From Ruminococcus sp. (lineage in GTDB: Bacteria; Bacillota; Clostridia; Oscillospirales; Ruminococcaceae), in assembly GCA_017622925.1 (NCBI GenBank), contig JAGAQC010000071.1:1-64000 (forward strand): a stretch of 64,000 bases of DNA, in the 5' to 3' direction. Under the pieces are notes generated by a model that saw only the letters and a program-made list of their open reading frames with translations, did not search any database and was not told the DNA's origin. A program made the translations under genes and the position numbers. Shown piece after piece: positions 44,531 through 52,213 of the stretch; the first letter of the stretch is position 1, and each line of letters begins with the position of its first letter.

Positions 44531-45838
44531 ATGAATAATGATCTGAAAATAACCATACCTATTACAAAGGAACAACGCGAGCTTTCGGAAAAAATGACGG
44601 AGAACATTAAAGCCGCCGATATAAAGGCGGTCAGCTTCGAGGTATTCGGAACTCTCGTAAATACGCCCTTTTCCGAGGACAACGACCTTTTTCTGCTTAT
44701 GGAAAAGGAATTTCCCGAAGTCCGCACGGCTAAAAGCACCTTTTCCGACCTCAGGATAGTATCGGAAGCGGACGCTAAACGAAAAAACAAGGATAAATGC
44801 TCCGTGACCCTTTCCCGAATTTACGAGATACTTGCCAAAAAAGCGAAGATCTCAGACGAACTTCGGGACGCTCTCATTAAGCGTGAATGCGATATGGCTG
44901 TAAGTCTTGTATTTCCCAGAGGGTTCGGAAAAAAACTCTTTGACACGGCGGCGGAGTCGGGGAAAAAAATAGTTCTCCTTGCGAACTCCGTCTACCCGAG
45001 AGACATTATCGAACGTATGCTCGAAATATGCGGATATAAGCCGCCCTACGAGCTTATCGCGGCGAACGAGGTCGAATGCGGCGAAAACCGTGACGAATCG
45101 GCTTTTAACGCCGTTATCCAAAAGGGGAAAGTCCCTGCGAAACAGCTTCTTCACATCGGCGGTGACGTTGCCGCAGACGTTGAAACGCCTATCATGAAAG
45201 GCGCAAAGGCTTTGCTTCTGCCCGATACTGCGGCAAGTATGAACAGGTCGGGCAGACTTTCGGGCTATCTGCGCGCGGCTCGCATTTACGACTACGACAC
45301 GGCGGAATTTCTTCCCCTGCACCTTGCTTTGGGACTTTATGGGGCGTACATCTTCGATATTCCCCGAAACAAGGTAATGCACAGCGATTTTTGCGGAAAT
45401 CCGTATATACTGGGCTTTATCGTATACGGCTGCTGCAAGCTTGCGGATATTTCAGAGCTTGACGATACCTGCGGAGAAATCCTTGCCGCCGTTGAGGACT
45501 GCCCCGAAACTCGCAGGGGCGGCGATGACCTCAACGAACTTTTTAAAAGGCATTTTGAAGCGTATCTCGGGAAATTCAGCTATAACGGCTTCACTCTGCC
45601 GCTGGAAATGCTCGCAAACCACGGAAACTCTGCGGACGTTGGACTTCTGAAAGCTCATATGCCCGAAAAGTCCCATAAAAAGTGGAAAAACGGCATTACC
45701 GACGCCGTAACTGCTCCTACGGGAAAAAAGTCGGAACAGAACAGGCTCGAAAAGCTTGCGGACAGAATGTTTCCCCCCGGTACGAAAGTCCGAAATATGG
45801 CGGACGGCGTGCTGTTCAAAATGAAAGGGAAGTTATAG
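44531..45838 (+). CDS. HAD-superfamily-like protein with altered catalytic motif
   Basis: A 435-aa protein. The N-terminal half resembles the HAD proteins whose motif I reads SFDxFxTL. Here it reads SFEVFGTLV, so the nucleophile Asp is Glu and the second Asp is Gly. Motif IV is partly kept (HIGGDVAADVETPIMKGAKA). The C-terminal ~200 residues resemble the extra domain of HAD proteins found in surface-polysaccharide loci and are not recognised further. Loss of phosphatase activity is inferred. The ATG at 44531 has GGAGGGGAG upstream. A family B element follows. Confidence 0.65.
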   Translation: MNNDLKITIPITKEQRELSEKMTENIKAADIKAVSFEVFGTLVNTPFSEDNDLFLLMEKEFPEVRTAKSTFSDLRIVSEADAKRKNKDKCSVTLSRIYEILAKKAKISDELRDALIKRECDMAVSLVFPRGFGKKLFDTAAESGKKIVLLANSVYPRDIIERMLEICGYKPPYELIAANEVECGENRDESAFNAVIQKGKVPAKQLLHIGGDVAADVETPIMKGAKALLLPDTAASMNRSGRLSGYLRAARIYDYDTAEFLPLHLALGLYGAYIFDIPRNKVMHSDFCGNPYILGFIVYGCCKLADISELDDTCGEILAAVEDCPETRRGGDDLNELFKRHFEAYLGKFSYNGFTLPLEMLANHGNSADVGLLKAHMPEKSHKKWKNGITDAVTAPTGKKSEQNRLEKLADRMFPPGTKVRNMADGVLFKMKGKL

Positions 45839-45845
45839 AGCATGT

Positions 45846-46036
45846 TCAATTAAGGGAACTAACATCGGGATTCCAAAGGGACGGTGTCCCTTTGGCGGAG
45901 TCCAGAGGCAGCGCCTCTGGTGGGGTGCGGGGCAAAGCCCTGCATAGCGTTCAAGCGCTCCGCAAAGGGTGAATCCAAAACCGATAATCGGTTTTGGAGA
46001 GGGAACGCCCTGCAAGAGAGGGCGTTCCCTTAGTGC
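45846..46036 (-). repeat. Family B multi-hairpin element, copy B3 (3' of the HAD-like gene)
   Basis: Inverted orientation: GGGATTCCAAAGGGACGG, CCAGAGGC/GCCTCTGG, TTGCGGAGCGCTTGAACGC (minus strand), ATCGGTTTTGGA with its partner TCCAAAACCGAT, and GGGAACGCCC/GGGCGTTCCC. It starts ~8 nt after the stop. The remaining ~130 nt before plsC show no gene. Confidence 0.8.
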
Positions 46037-46166
46037 ATACACGACACTTAATGCAGACGCGGCACAACGGAACATCTTTGAGTAAAAGCATATGATCGGT
46101 TTTGAAAGCATAAAATAACAGACAGTTGCATTGGTTCACAGCTATTAATGTTAAAAGGGTGTTTTG

Positions 46167-46982
46167 ATGTATTATGTTTATGTGTTCCTGAGCGCTGTCG
46201 GAGCTTTTCTTACGGCAGCGGTCAAGCAGTCCGTCAAATCTGTATTTGACTGCTGGAAGATCATTGCCGTTTTTATTACCATTTTTCTTCTGCTGATATG
46301 GCTTCACGCCGCAGCCGATATGTTTATCTCCATATTCGCTTCAAGAAAAAAACAGCCGAAAAAACTGAAAAATATCTTCCGCTCAGTTACTCTTATGTCG
46401 ATAAATCTGTTTCTTCATATTATGAAAGCGAAAATTCACGTCACAGGCGCAGAAAAGATACCCGATGATCAGCGTTTTCTCATGGTAGGCAATCATCTTT
46501 CGATTTTCGACCCTATGATCGCCATGTACTGCTTTCGCGACAAGGAGCTTGCTTTCGTATCAAAAAAGGAAAATATAAATATGCCGTTTTTCGGCAGACT
46601 TATGCTTGCAAGCGGCTGTATCCCCCTCGACCGTGAGAATAACCGCTCCGCCGTGAAAAGTATCATGACGGCGGCAAGAAATATCGCGGAAAACAGGGCT
46701 TCTATGGGAATCTACCCCGAGGGAGGTATCAATAAGTCGGAAGAACTTCTCCTCCCTTTTCACCACGGTTCGTTCAAGATCGCCCTGAAAGCCAAAGCTC
46801 CTATCGTAGTCACGTCAATTCGCAATACCGACAAATTGAAGAAGCGTTTTTTGTTTAAATCGACGAATATCTACTTAGACGTCATTGAAGTTCTGCCTTA
46901 CGATGAAATATCCGACCTTAAAACAGCCGAGATAAGTCACATGATACGAAATGATATTCTTGATTTCTTGAAATCTGCATAA
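46167..46982 (+). CDS. plsC: 1-acyl-sn-glycerol-3-phosphate acyltransferase family protein
   Basis: A membrane-bound acyltransferase of phospholipid synthesis, 271 aa. Transmembrane segments lie near 1-20 and 33-55. The HX4D motif is NHLSIFD (His110, Asp115) and the second motif YPEGGINKSEE is a variant of FPEGTRS. The ATG at 46167 is used; a TTG one codon earlier is less likely. Lysophosphatidate is the likely acceptor, but other acyl acceptors occur in the family. Confidence 0.88.
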   Translation: MYYVYVFLSAVGAFLTAAVKQSVKSVFDCWKIIAVFITIFLLLIWLHAAADMFISIFASRKKQPKKLKNIFRSVTLMSINLFLHIMKAKIHVTGAEKIPDDQRFLMVGNHLSIFDPMIAMYCFRDKELAFVSKKENINMPFFGRLMLASGCIPLDRENNRSAVKSIMTAARNIAENRASMGIYPEGGINKSEELLLPFHHGSFKIALKAKAPIVVTSIRNTDKLKKRFLFKSTNIYLDVIEVLPYDEISDLKTAEISHMIRNDILDFLKSA

Positions 46983-47049
46983 ATTAAACTTCGTTTTCCT
47001 TTCCTGTGTTTTTTCGATAATTATCTCTGAAAATGTCTAAAAATCACGG

Positions 47050-47078
47050 TTGTATTATCTTGTTTTTTGTGGTAAAAT
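47050..47078 (+). promoter_or_regulatory. Sigma-A promoter of spo0A
   Basis: TTGTAT, 17-nt spacer and TAAAAT. A 15-bp palindrome follows at the predicted transcription start. Confidence 0.65.
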
Positions 47079-47082
47079 GGAT

Positions 47083-47097
47083 TTGTTATTATAACAA
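47083..47097 (+). promoter_or_regulatory. 15-bp perfect palindrome at the spo0A start
   Basis: TTGTTATTATAACAA is symmetric around its central base and overlaps the predicted transcription start of spo0A. A repressor binding site is possible. It is not a Spo0A box (TGNCGAA). Confidence 0.55.
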
Positions 47098-47140
47098 GTA
47101 TAATAACCGTAATAAATGTATTTTTTCGGAGGTAAAAATT

Positions 47141-47893
47141 ATGAATGGGAAGATCAAGGTTCTTATTGGAGACGACTCGGCAGCAACAGTCAGCGTGGCA
47201 AACAAGCTTCGCGAAAGAGGAATGTACGCCTACACGCGTCGAAAAGACGCTAACATTATCACTGATTCTATCAAAAACGATCCGCCCGACGCCGCTGTTC
47301 TGGACATCAATACGCCGAACGGGGACGCTGTTTCGATCATGAAAAAGGTCAAGGAGCTTGGCGTGAAGTCTCCTGCATTCATCATCACCTCCGATTTTGA
47401 CAACGAGTTTATCGAACGTCAGATAATGGAAAACGGCGGCGCGAAGTTCGTGCTTAAGCCCTACGATCCTGACGACCTTTTCAATGCGATAACTTCGGCT
47501 CTCGGCGACCGCGCCAACAGTCTCAGCGATGATATGGAGATCGTCATAACCGATATTATCCACCAGCTCGGCGTTCCTGCTCATATAAAGGGCTACCATT
47601 ATCTGCGGTCGGCGATACTTTACTCCATTGAGGACAAAACGCTCCTTGAAAGCGTTACGAAACTTCTCTATCCGACAGTTGCAAATTCATACGATACCAC
47701 TTCGTCAAGAGTTGAACGCGCTATCCGCCACGCTATCGAAATAGCTTGGGACAGGGGTAACGTGGATACGCTCAATTCCTTCTTCGGCTATACGGTCGAT
47801 ACCTGCAAGGGTAAACCGACTAACTCCGAATTCATCGCTCTTATTACTGATAAACTCAGACTGAGATACAAATCGGCTCTGAGAGTAAGATAA
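47141..47893 (+). CDS. spo0A: Sporulation transcription factor Spo0A
   Basis: Master regulator of sporulation entry, 250 aa. The receiver domain (1-115) has the acidic pair Asp11-Asp12, the phospho-acceptor Asp55 in VLDINTP, Thr83 in IITSD and Lys106 in LKPYD. The C-terminal Spo0A effector domain (about 130-245) has [24 protein letters not shown] and [15 protein letters not shown], the DNA-recognition helix region. It is shorter than the ~267 aa of Bacillus. spoIVB, its usual neighbour, is absent: it lies between plsC and a flavin reductase. The ATG at 47141 has CGGAGG upstream. Confidence 0.94.
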   Translation: MNGKIKVLIGDDSAATVSVANKLRERGMYAYTRRKDANIITDSIKNDPPDAAVLDINTPNGDAVSIMKKVKELGVKSPAFIITSDFDNEFIERQIMENGGAKFVLKPYDPDDLFNAITSALGDRANSLSDDMEIVITDIIHQLGVPAHIKGYHYLRSAILYSIEDKTLLESVTKLLYPTVANSYDTTSSRVERAIRHAIEIAWDRGNVDTLNSFFGYTVDTCKGKPTNSEFIALITDKLRLRYKSALRVR

Positions 47894-47955
47894 AACCTTG
47901 CAGCCGTCCGCATTATCGGATTTTTGCGAGGAGTATAAACGGGAGGTCATGTTTT

Positions 47956-48465
47956 ATGTCATTCAAAAAAATCGAGATCGGGGAGCTTAACTTCAATCCG
48001 TTCACCAAAATCGGAAAGGAGTGGATGCTGCTCACGGGCGGAACTATCGACAGCTTCAACACCATGACGGCTTCATGGGGACAACTGGGGGTGCTGTGGA
48101 ACAAAAACGTTCTTACATGCTACATACGTCCCAACCGCTGCACCTACGATTTTGTGGAAAAGGGCGAGCTGTTTACGGCTTCGTTCCTCGGCGAAAATTT
48201 CAGAAAAGCTCTTTCGTTCTGCGGCTCTCATTCGGGTCGGGACTGCGATAAAATGGCTGAAACGGGACTTTCTCCTGCTGAACTCGACGGCGCAGTCGGC
48301 ATAGAACAAGCCGATCTCGTGCTTGTATGCCGCAAGCTGTACTCTTATGATATGTGCGAAAAGGGATTCCTCACAGACGACGGACTTCCTGCTCAGTTCT
48401 TCGGAAAAGACCCTTACCACAGGGCTTATATCGCAGAAATAATAGGAGTTTACGTTAAAGAATAA
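47956..48465 (+). CDS. Flavin reductase-like protein
   Basis: A 169-aa protein of the FMN-binding split-barrel/flavin reductase group. The block FNTMTASWGQLGVLWNKNVLT and the later TYDFVEKGELFTASFLGE are typical. It probably reduces or carries FMN with NAD(P)H; its partner is not known. The ATG has GGGAGG upstream. A strong terminator follows. Confidence 0.82.
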   Translation: MSFKKIEIGELNFNPFTKIGKEWMLLTGGTIDSFNTMTASWGQLGVLWNKNVLTCYIRPNRCTYDFVEKGELFTASFLGENFRKALSFCGSHSGRDCDKMAETGLSPAELDGAVGIEQADLVLVCRKLYSYDMCEKGFLTDDGLPAQFFGKDPYHRAYIAEIIGVYVKE

Positions 48466-48473
48466 ACAAAAAC

Positions 48474-48518
48474 AGGCTGACCGAGTGTTTTCAATGCTCA
48501 GTCAGCCTGATTATTTTT
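48474..48518 (+). terminator. Terminator of the flavin reductase gene
   Basis: Arms AGGCTGAC..GAG and CTCAGTCAGCCT around a short loop, followed by TTATTTTT. Confidence 0.85.
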
Positions 48519-48535
48519 GCACGCCATGTCTTTAC

Positions 48536-48642
48536 TAAGGGAGCGCTTAAACGCTATGCAGGGCTTCGCCCCGCACCCCACCAGAGGCGCTGCCTCTGGA
48601 CTCCGCCAAAGGGACACCGTCCCTTTGGAATCCCGATATTAT
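48536..48642 (+). repeat. Family B element, truncated copy B4 (3' of pssA)
   Basis: Only the right part of the family is kept: GGAGCGCTTAAACGC, GCAGGGC/GCCCCGC, CCAGAGGC/GCCTCTGG, CCAAAGGGAC/GTCCCTTTGG and GGAATCCC. It ends about 15 nt from the pssA stop. Confidence 0.75.
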
Positions 48643-48656
48643 TCTCCTTAAATTGC

Positions 48657-49301
48657 TCACGAACTGAATTTTGTTTTGTACAGCAGCCACAGAAACTCCA
48701 GAAAACCTATGCCGAGAAAGGCAAGCATTGTTTTCATTCCGGGCTTTTTTACCTTGAACCGTGTAATAAACGCTATTGCTATCAGCAGCATGAGCGTTCC
48801 GTACACCTGCGGAAAAAACCTGCCTATATCCCTATGGAAACTGTATACCAGCGGCAGTATCAATGCAACGCTCGTTACGGGAAGTCCCTCGTAGACCTTG
48901 CGTACCTCCTCGGTCTTTTTCTGTCTCGATTCCTCCGCAACGTTGAAATACGCAAGCCTTATTACTGCGCAAAGCGGAAACAGTATCAGCACAGGCAGAT
49001 CGAGCGGCGTATTAAGTCCGATGGAATAGCCTATCACCGACGGCAGCACTCCGAAGCATATCACATCGCACAGCGAATCTATCTGTATGCCGAATTTCTT
49101 TTCTTCCTCTGTACGGTTCTTTTTTGTACGCGCGATCTTGCCGTCGAACATATCGCACAAGCCCGAAAGCATAAGGCATATAATTGCATAAGTCGGATGC
49201 GGCGAACCGCCGATCATTCCGCTTGCAAGGAAAATACCCGTCATCGCCGATGCAAGGCTTATATATGTAAGTATGACCGTATAACTGTAAAAACCTAACA
49301 T
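48657..49301 (-). CDS. pssA: CDP-alcohol phosphatidyltransferase (phosphatidylserine synthase-like)
   Basis: A membrane enzyme that joins CDP-diacylglycerol and an alcohol, probably serine; 214 aa with about six membrane segments. The CDP-alcohol motif is present, with Asp50, Asp53, Gly54, Ala57, Arg58, Gly71, Asp75 and Asp79. The stretch between AR and G has 12 residues where 8 is canonical. No phosphatidylserine decarboxylase gene is nearby. Its promoter lies inside the end of ppk1. Confidence 0.85.
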   Translation of the reverse strand: MLGFYSYTVILTYISLASAMTGIFLASGMIGGSPHPTYAIICLMLSGLCDMFDGKIARTKKNRTEEEKKFGIQIDSLCDVICFGVLPSVIGYSIGLNTPLDLPVLILFPLCAVIRLAYFNVAEESRQKKTEEVRKVYEGLPVTSVALILPLVYSFHRDIGRFFPQVYGTLMLLIAIAFITRFKVKKPGMKTMLAFLGIGFLEFLWLLYKTKFSS

Positions 49302-49377
49302 TTATTCTCCCCAAATACGGATAAATTTTCAACATAAATACCAATTACCTGTGTTTACATTAAATCGTATCTGAGTT

Positions 49378-49406
49378 ATTATACCACATTTTTCAGCTTT
49401 TTTCAA
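49378..49406 (-). promoter_or_regulatory. Sigma-A promoter of pssA
   Basis: On the minus strand TTGAAA and TATAAT are separated by 17 nt, with TG before the -10. The -35 box lies within the last codons of ppk1. No terminator separates the two genes. Confidence 0.7.
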
Positions 49407-51531
49407 TGGTTTTTTTACTTTTTGTTGATTTTTTTACGGTTTTTTTTGCTGTTTTCTTTTTTTCTCGGACTTCCTTCATGCGCTCCTGCTTGGCTGATCT
49501 CGCTTCAAGACGGCGATATGCTTCGTCATAGAAATATTCCTGAGAGTTTATAGGTTCTTCGCCCTCCGCACGTTCGGCACGAACATACGTGCCGTCGCTG
49601 AGCATTACCCTCGCCTTTACATTGTCCGCCATGAGTATACGGAACATCTCACGGATACGCTTTTTCAGCCGTTCGTCCTCAACAGGCGCGGCGACCTCTA
49701 CACGGCGTATTGTATTCCTGCTCATATAGTCTGCCGAACCGATATAAATTTTCTGTTCCCTGCCGTCTTTTCCGAAAATGAAAATTCGGCTGTGTTCCAG
49801 AAATCTGCCCACAATGCTGCGGACGGTGATGTTTTCGGTATATCCCTTGACTCCTGCTATAAGACAGCAAATGCCCCTTACAACAAGCTCGATCTTTACG
49901 CCTGCCTGCGATGCCTCCACAAGCTTTCCGATTATCGCGCTGTCATTCAGAGAGTTTACCTTTGCCGCAATATAGCCCTTTTCGCCGAGAGCTATCTGTT
50001 CGTCCATCATCGCAAGAACCTGCGGTCTGAGAGCATACGGCGACACAAGGAGCTTCTCTGTCTTTTCAACAAACGTTCCCTTTTTCAGGCAGTCGAACAC
50101 CTGTTCTGCGTCCCTTGCTACGGCAGGGTCGGCGGTCAGCAGCATAAGGTCGGTATAAAGAGCGGAGGTCTTTTCATTGTAGTTGCCCGTTCCTATCTGC
50201 GTAACGTAGTCGTACCTTTCGCCCGTACTTTTACGCTTGATAAGGAGCAGCTTTGAATGCGCCTTGAACTCTTTAGGTCCGTAGATAACGGTAACTCCCG
50301 CTTTTTGAAGCACCTTTGACCATTCGATATTGTTAGCTTCGTCAAACCTTGCCCTCAGCTCGATCATTACAAGCACCTCCTTGCCGTTTTCGGCAGCGGT
50401 GCAAAGCGCGCTTATTACCTTGCTGTTTCGGGCAAGGCGGTAAAGCGTTATTTTTATGGAGGTCACTTTCGGGTCTGAGGCGGACTCCTCCAAAAGACGG
50501 ATAAACGAAGTCGTCATGGATTCAAAGGGATAGCTTAAAAGAATGTCCTTTGTCTTTACCTGTGAGAAAACCGAACGGTTCTCCGCAAGCATTGCCGATT
50601 TTCTCGGCAGACGCTTTTCATAATGAAGCGACGGAGTATCGTCAAGCTCCTGAAGTCTGAACAGGTACGACAGGTCAAGCGGAATATGCGAATTAAACAC
50701 ACGGACGTTTTTTATTTTCAGCTTTTTGCAAATGTAATCAAGAGCTTCACGGTTAAACTCGTTCGTAAGCTCCAGCCGCACCGCCGCAAGCTTCGTGCGT
50801 TTTACCACAAGCTCCTCCATGCGGTCACGGAAATCCGCGCCCTTGTTATTCACCATAATATCGGCGTTTCTCGTTACTCGGATTATCGCCCTGTCCTGTA
50901 TTTTGCAGCCCTTGAACATGAGGTGCGCAAATTGCAGTACGACCTCCTCGTGAAGTATGAACCGCTTGCCGTCCCTGTCTAACGGTATGATTCGGTCGGC
51001 GTGGTCGTGAGTTATAGGGATAATGCCTACGGAAGTTCCCTTTTTTGATACGATATGTACGGCGGCGTACAGCTCCTTGTTTTTCAGAAACGGAAAGGGG
51101 AGCGCGTCGTTTACTACGATTCCCGTTATAAACGGCTTTATCTCACGTTTGAAGTAAAGCTCCAGAAACGCCTGCTCCTCGGCGGTTGCGGTCTCAAAGG
51201 AAACATGCTCGAAGCCGTAGGGCGCAAGCTCCTCCATGTTTTTTTTGTATGCCTCCTCCGCCATTGGCTGTAATCGGCGGACTGCCGTGAATATGGCGTC
51301 AAGCTGCTGCGATGGTGTCATTCCCGATTTGCTGTCCTTTTTTTTGCCGTTTTCCTTTTCCTCGTCGGTAAGCGAGCCTACCCTTACCATAAAAAATTCG
51401 TCCATATTACTCTGATATATAGCCGAAAACGACAGCCTTTCAAGGAGTGGGTTATTGACATCGGAAGCCTCCTCAAGTACCCGCTTGTTGAATTTAAGCC
51501 ATGAAAGCTCTCGATTTTCAAGATGATCCAT
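49393..51531 (-). CDS. ppk1: Polyphosphate kinase 1
   Basis: Makes inorganic polyphosphate from ATP. The 712-aa protein starts with the typical NRELSWLKFNKRVLEEA and SNMDEFFMVRVG. The catalytic core includes KAHSKLLLIKRK, which holds the histidine that becomes phosphorylated, and YVTQIGTGNYNEKTSALYTD. The last ~25 residues are a Lys/Thr-rich tail (KKTAKKTVKKSTKSKKT), not part of the family core. It has its own consensus promoter. PPX is not seen nearby. Confidence 0.95.
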   Translation of the reverse strand: MDHLENRELSWLKFNKRVLEEASDVNNPLLERLSFSAIYQSNMDEFFMVRVGSLTDEEKENGKKKDSKSGMTPSQQLDAIFTAVRRLQPMAEEAYKKNMEELAPYGFEHVSFETATAEEQAFLELYFKREIKPFITGIVVNDALPFPFLKNKELYAAVHIVSKKGTSVGIIPITHDHADRIIPLDRDGKRFILHEEVVLQFAHLMFKGCKIQDRAIIRVTRNADIMVNNKGADFRDRMEELVVKRTKLAAVRLELTNEFNREALDYICKKLKIKNVRVFNSHIPLDLSYLFRLQELDDTPSLHYEKRLPRKSAMLAENRSVFSQVKTKDILLSYPFESMTTSFIRLLEESASDPKVTSIKITLYRLARNSKVISALCTAAENGKEVLVMIELRARFDEANNIEWSKVLQKAGVTVIYGPKEFKAHSKLLLIKRKSTGERYDYVTQIGTGNYNEKTSALYTDLMLLTADPAVARDAEQVFDCLKKGTFVEKTEKLLVSPYALRPQVLAMMDEQIALGEKGYIAAKVNSLNDSAIIGKLVEASQAGVKIELVVRGICCLIAGVKGYTENITVRSIVGRFLEHSRIFIFGKDGREQKIYIGSADYMSRNTIRRVEVAAPVEDERLKKRIREMFRILMADNVKARVMLSDGTYVRAERAEGEEPINSQEYFYDEAYRRLEARSAKQERMKEVREKKKTAKKTVKKSTKSKKTIEKS

Positions 51532-51570
51532 AAAAAGTCTCCTACCTTAGTTTATAATTTCATTATAATT

Positions 51571-51599
51571 ATTATATAGCATTTTATGCAATATGTCAA
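51571..51599 (-). promoter_or_regulatory. Sigma-A promoter of ppk1
   Basis: On the minus strand a consensus TTGACA and TATAAT are separated by 17 nt. The spacer holds the inverted pair TGCAT/ATGC. The leader is about 35 nt. Confidence 0.85.
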
Positions 51600-51626
51600 G
51601 CAGTTTAAAGTTAAGTGTATGTAAAG

Positions 51627-51850
51627 GCAGCGTGACGCTGCACCCTGTGTCACGTGACCGCTCGCAAACTCGCTAATATTTTTAAACTCTAATTTTTTCC
51701 GCGGCTGTTGCAATTTTGAAACTTTTATGACATAAGAGGGCGTGTCGCTGCACCCTGTGTCACGTGACCGCTCGCAAACTCGCTAATATTTTTTAACTCA
51801 AATTTTTTCCGCGGCTGTTGCAATTTTGAAACTTTTATGACATAAGAGGG
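51627..51850 (+). repeat. Family E tandem units (two ~110-bp copies)
   Basis: Two successive units share GTGTCACGTGACCGCTCGC, AAACTCGCTAATATTTTT, CCGCGGCTGTTGCAATTTTG and AAACTTTTATGACATAAGAG with only a few changes. TGTCACGTGACC contains the palindrome TCACGTGA. Single units are at 35503 and, diverged, at 39680. Confidence 0.8.
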
Positions 51851-51854
51851 CGTG

Positions 51855-51917
51855 TCGCTGCACCAAATTCACGCAAAAAATTTTCAGACAACAATTTTTA
51901 TTTACGCTGTAATCTGA
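51855..51917 (+). repeat. Partial mosaic module
   Basis: CACCAAATTCACGC, AAAAAATTTTCAGACAACAA and TTACGCTGTAATCTG match 39066-39120. It links the family E units to TIR element D2. Confidence 0.65.
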
Positions 51918-52070
51918 CGATGTAGGGACACGGCGTGCCGTGTCCGCACATAGCATTATGTGGCACGTAAAAATATGGATATATGGTTATTTCGATTGTA
52001 CGTTTCTACCTGTAATTATATGTTCCTGTAATTTCTATGAACGGACACGGCACGCCGTGTCCCTACATCG
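51918..52070. repeat. TIR element (family D), copy D2
   Basis: Nearly identical to 28016-28170, with ends CGATGTAGGGACACGGC and the inverse. Each end contains the ACACGGC/GCCGTGT hairpin. It is non-coding. Confidence 0.8.
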
Positions 52071-52107
52071 GGGAATATTTTATATAATCAAAAAATCACA
52101 AAGACAC

Positions 52108-52146
52108 CGATTGCTAACGGCTAACGGCTAATGGCTAACGGCTTTT
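52108..52146 (+). repeat. GGCTAA-type tandem array
   Basis: Four to five GGCTAA(C/T) units in a row, just before the putP terminator. Confidence 0.65.
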
Positions 52147-52150
52147 AGGT

Positions 52151-52203
52151 AAAAAAATATCCCGCCAAAACCGCTCTTTACCGCAGTCTCGGTGGGATAT
52201 TTT
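52151..52203 (-). terminator. Terminator of putP
   Basis: Arms ATATCCCGCC (52157-52166) and GGTGGGATAT (52191-52200). The minus strand ends in seven T. On the plus strand TTTTGTTTTTT also follows, so it may be bidirectional. Confidence 0.8.
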
Positions 52204-52213
52204 GTTTTTTTAT

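Noticed and set aside
47001..47030. Spo0A box near TTTTTTCGATAATTA
   Set aside because: It lacks the TGTCGAA core and lies upstream of the -35 box, so a match to the consensus is not convincing.
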